Source: Sphingobacterium sp. xlx-96
GTDB lineage: Bacteria; Bacteroidota; Bacteroidia; Sphingobacteriales; Sphingobacteriaceae
Assembly: GCF_011007365.1 (NCBI RefSeq)
Contig: NZ_WFKM01000014.1
Location: 62,001 to 126,000 of the forward strand
Direction: 5' to 3'
DNA length: 64,000 bases
Shown: one piece after another, positions 61,854 through 64,000 of the stretch
How the letters are laid out: the number at the start of each line of letters is the position of its first letter
Numbering within the stretch: the first letter of the stretch is position 1
Notes under the pieces: model-generated
Database searches by the model: none
What the model saw: only the letters and a program-made list of their open reading frames with translations
What the model was told of the DNA's origin: nothing
Translations under genes and position numbers: made by a program

Positions 61854-62246
61854 ATGTTGATCAACCATTATGTCGATCCAGAAGAGGATTTTGATTCTGA
61901 CGAAAATGAGAAAGAAGCGTTAGAAGTGAACGATTTGGCTTTTGACGAAGAAAAAGGAAGTTATCGATTTGATGTGGAGGATAATGACCCCGATTGGGAT
62001 CATCCTGCAGACTACGATACACTGAGTAGGGGGGCGGAGGATGATGCTTCTACCTATGATGTTTCTAATCCTTTCGTCGGTTCGGAATATTCAGATTTAG
62101 ACGATTTAAAACAAGAGGATCTTGAAAATTCGGGAATGCGGATTACCAATAAGAAAAATCTGAAAGTTTCTAAGCTAGATCGGGATTTAGCTAAAGATGA
62201 AGAAGATTTCAGAGATGATCTGGATGAGGAGGGGTATCCTCGATAA
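61854..62246 (+). CDS. Hypothetical acidic protein, 130 residues
   Basis: A strongly acidic, low-complexity protein (about one third Asp and Glu): MLINHYVDPEEDFDSDENEKEALEV, FDVEDNDPDWDHPADYD, DLKQEDLENSGMRITNKKNLKVSKLDRDLAKDEEDFRDDLDEEGYPR. It is probably disordered. The ATG has an unusually strong ribosome site (aaaggagg 8 bases upstream). No family is known to me. It lies 75 bases before the Nramp gene on the same strand. Confidence 0.7.
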   Translation: MLINHYVDPEEDFDSDENEKEALEVNDLAFDEEKGSYRFDVEDNDPDWDHPADYDTLSRGAEDDASTYDVSNPFVGSEYSDLDDLKQEDLENSGMRITNKKNLKVSKLDRDLAKDEEDFRDDLDEEGYPR

Positions 62247-62321
62247 AAGCTTTTGTTACATCTTTACATTGTTTACAAATAGATCTATTTTTGGTTGAGG
62301 TTAGTAAAGCAATCTCATTTT

Positions 62322-64000
62322 ATGTCATTTAACCGTCATAAATCACTTGAAGACGTTCACGAAAGTGTGCACGTTTATCAGGGGCGTTCAAGGATAAAAC
62401 GTTTACTCAGTTTCTTCGGTCCAGCTTATTTGATATCGGTTGGTTATATGGATCCGGGAAATTGGGCGACAGACTTAGCTGGTGGTAGTGCATTCGGCTA
62501 TGCGTTACTATGGGTGCTTCTGTTAAGCAATTTGATTGCATTGCTACTTCAGAGTCTTTGCGCTCGATTGGGAATTGTGCGTGGAAAAGATTTAGCACAA
62601 TGTAATAGAGAGCTATATCCTAAACGAACCAATTTTTTCTTGTACCTACTTGCCGAGATAGCGATTGCAGCCTGCGACCTGGCTGAGGTTTTGGGTATGG
62701 CTATCGGATTAAATTTACTTTTTGGCATTGATCTTATTTGGGGAGTGATAATTAGTTTCGCGGATACATTCTTACTTCTTTATTTACAAAAGTTAGGCAT
62801 GCGGAAGCTAGAATTGTTTATTGTAGGGACTATTGCATTGATAGGCGCTTGTTTTGTTGTGGAGATGTTCTTAGCAAAACCAGATTTGGAGGAGGTGGCG
62901 AAAGGTTTAATACCCTCTATACCCAATGGAGCAAGGTTGTATTTAGCTATTGGGATTATTGGGGCAACAGTGATGCCGCACAATCTTTATCTACACAGCG
63001 CTTTAGTGCAGACCAGGAAAATAGAGAAAAACTTTACGTCTATTAAGAAGGCTATTAAGTACAATTTTTTAGATAGTGCAGTAGCGTTGAATTTGGCCTT
63101 TTTCGTCAATGCTGCTATTCTGATTTTATCAGCATCTGTTTTTTACAAAAATGGAATGCATGAAGTTGCCGAATTAGGTGATGCTTACCATTTACTTGGA
63201 AATATACTGGGTACGGAATGGGCGCCCAAATTATTTGCCATAGCATTGATTTTAGCGGGACAAAGCTCTACGGTAACGGGAACATTGGCGGGGCAAATCG
63301 TTATGGAAGGATATTTAAGGTTGCGGATTAGCCCCTTACTGCGCAGGCTTATTACTCGATTATTGGCTGTCGTTCCGGCTATTTTGGTGATACTTCATTT
63401 TGGGGAAGGTTATGTCGGGCAGATGTTGATTTTTTCACAGGTCTTGTTGAGTATGCAGTTGGCATTCGCTATCATTCCCTTGATACACTTTGTGAGCGAC
63501 AAAAAAACAATGGGAGCATTTGTCATCACTCCTTCTGTAAAGGTATTATCTTGGACTGTTGCTGTTGTGATTTCGATTCTAAATTTCAAATTAGTGTATG
63601 AGGAAGTTTCCGGGTGGATTGCTTTATATCAAAATTTTTGGATTACTATTTTGTTGTTAACGGGCAGTCTTGGGGTGTTGGCTTTACTGCTGGTTACCAT
63701 TTTTTATCCGTATACTAATGTTGGTAAGCCCGCGACATTGGACTTGCATTCTGCCTTTGAAGAGCTGGAGTTTGGACGGACGAATCAAATAAAAAGAATA
63801 CTTTTGGCGTTAGACTTCTCTAAATCGGATGAAGCAGTTATTAACCAAGCGCTGTCTTTCAACAAAGATGATGTTATATTTGTCTTAACACATGTCGTAG
63901 AAAGTGCCTCGGTTAATTATTCCGGTGAAGATACGGGAGATTATGAATCTGTGCACGACAAAGAGCATATCCGTAAATATGTAGAGCTGCTCCGTGGATT
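62322..64000 (+). CDS. Nramp family divalent metal transporter with C-terminal universal-stress domain (3' end cut)
   Basis: The frame opens at ATG 62322 (MSFNRHKSLEDVHESVHVYQG) and runs off the window end, about 560 residues. The Nramp core shows DPGNWATDLAGGSAFGYAL in helix 1 and GATVMPHNLYLHSALVQ in helix 6, the metal-binding pair, and 11 or more helices to about residue 470. From about 490 the sequence turns hydrophilic and begins a UspA-like domain (NQIKRILLALDFSKSDEAVINQALSF, VIFVLTHVVESASVNYSG). Proton-coupled Mn2+/Fe2+ uptake is expected. The Usp fusion is known in this phylum but its role is not clear. Confidence 0.93.
   Translation, partial: MSFNRHKSLEDVHESVHVYQGRSRIKRLLSFFGPAYLISVGYMDPGNWATDLAGGSAFGYALLWVLLLSNLIALLLQSLCARLGIVRGKDLAQCNRELYPKRTNFFLYLLAEIAIAACDLAEVLGMAIGLNLLFGIDLIWGVIISFADTFLLLYLQKLGMRKLELFIVGTIALIGACFVVEMFLAKPDLEEVAKGLIPSIPNGARLYLAIGIIGATVMPHNLYLHSALVQTRKIEKNFTSIKKAIKYNFLDSAVALNLAFFVNAAILILSASVFYKNGMHEVAELGDAYHLLGNILGTEWAPKLFAIALILAGQSSTVTGTLAGQIVMEGYLRLRISPLLRRLITRLLAVVPAILVILHFGEGYVGQMLIFSQVLLSMQLAFAIIPLIHFVSDKKTMGAFVITPSVKVLSWTVAVVISILNFKLVYEEVSGWIALYQNFWITILLLTGSLGVLALLLVTIFYPYTNVGKPATLDLHSAFEELEFGRTNQIKRILLALDFSKSDEAVINQALSFNKDDVIFVLTHVVESASVNYSGEDTGDYESVHDKEHIRKYVELLRG

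Overview
The window comes from the chromosome of a Bacteroidota bacterium, most likely family Sphingobacteriaceae and close to Sphingobacterium or Pedobacter. This is inferred from the protein families, an A+T-rich composition, weak Shine-Dalgarno use, several promoters with the Bacteroidota -7 element TAnnTTTG, and typical neighbourhoods such as hom-metY behind a SAM riboswitch, an HsdR_N protein beside holA, and clpP-clpX followed by an AMP nucleosidase. Gene order looks like ordinary chromosome. I see no prophage, intact insertion sequence, CRISPR array or integrase.

Layout: 1-5.0 kb has a cut YihY/BrkB membrane protein, a long-chain acyl-CoA synthetase, a small barrel protein and an M61 peptidase. 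5.2-13 kb holds two paralogous BadF-type (GlcNAc kinase-like) kinases around a glutathione peroxidase, thymidine kinase, YbaB and an MBL-fold hydrolase, then a sugar MFS transporter next to the second kinase. 13.4-25.7 kb is core machinery: rho, pssA, a 930-residue metalloprotease-like/propeller/barrel protein, mgtE, tRNA-Asn, rlmF and thrS-infC-rpmI-rplT. 26-30 kb has a glycerophosphodiesterase, a 2H phosphodiesterase and lon.

31-48 kb is the accessory part. Two tight minus-strand clusters of small SRPBCC, VOC/PhnB, DUF1801, YCII and DoxX proteins (31.2-34.9 and 45.3-48.1 kb) bracket three things. The first is a copper module: a Cys/His-rich secreted protein, an HMA-DUF3347 protein and a multicopper oxidase fused to a barrel domain, with an NlpE-like lipoprotein further on. 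The second is an overlapping glycosyltransferase / flippase-like / glycosyltransferase operon. The third is a tandem pair of exonuclease-endonuclease-phosphatase proteins, the second carrying an internal deletion.

48.2-64 kb returns to housekeeping: rnpB, an NtrC-like regulator, a 58-residue membrane protein, hom-metY under a SAM-I riboswitch, AMP nucleosidase, clpX-clpP, HsdR_N, holA, ywbE-like and carA behind a structured leader, small acidic proteins and a cut Nramp transporter with a universal-stress domain.

Points most worth a second look: the SAM riboswitch whose switching hairpin overlaps the ribosome binding site of an 18-codon ORF; the hairpin-rich leader before carA; a dispersed palindromic intergenic repeat family; a nearly identical 27-base promoter segment before two unrelated genes; and several fusions and degenerate motifs. 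None proves a new system; all come from reading alone, without database searches.
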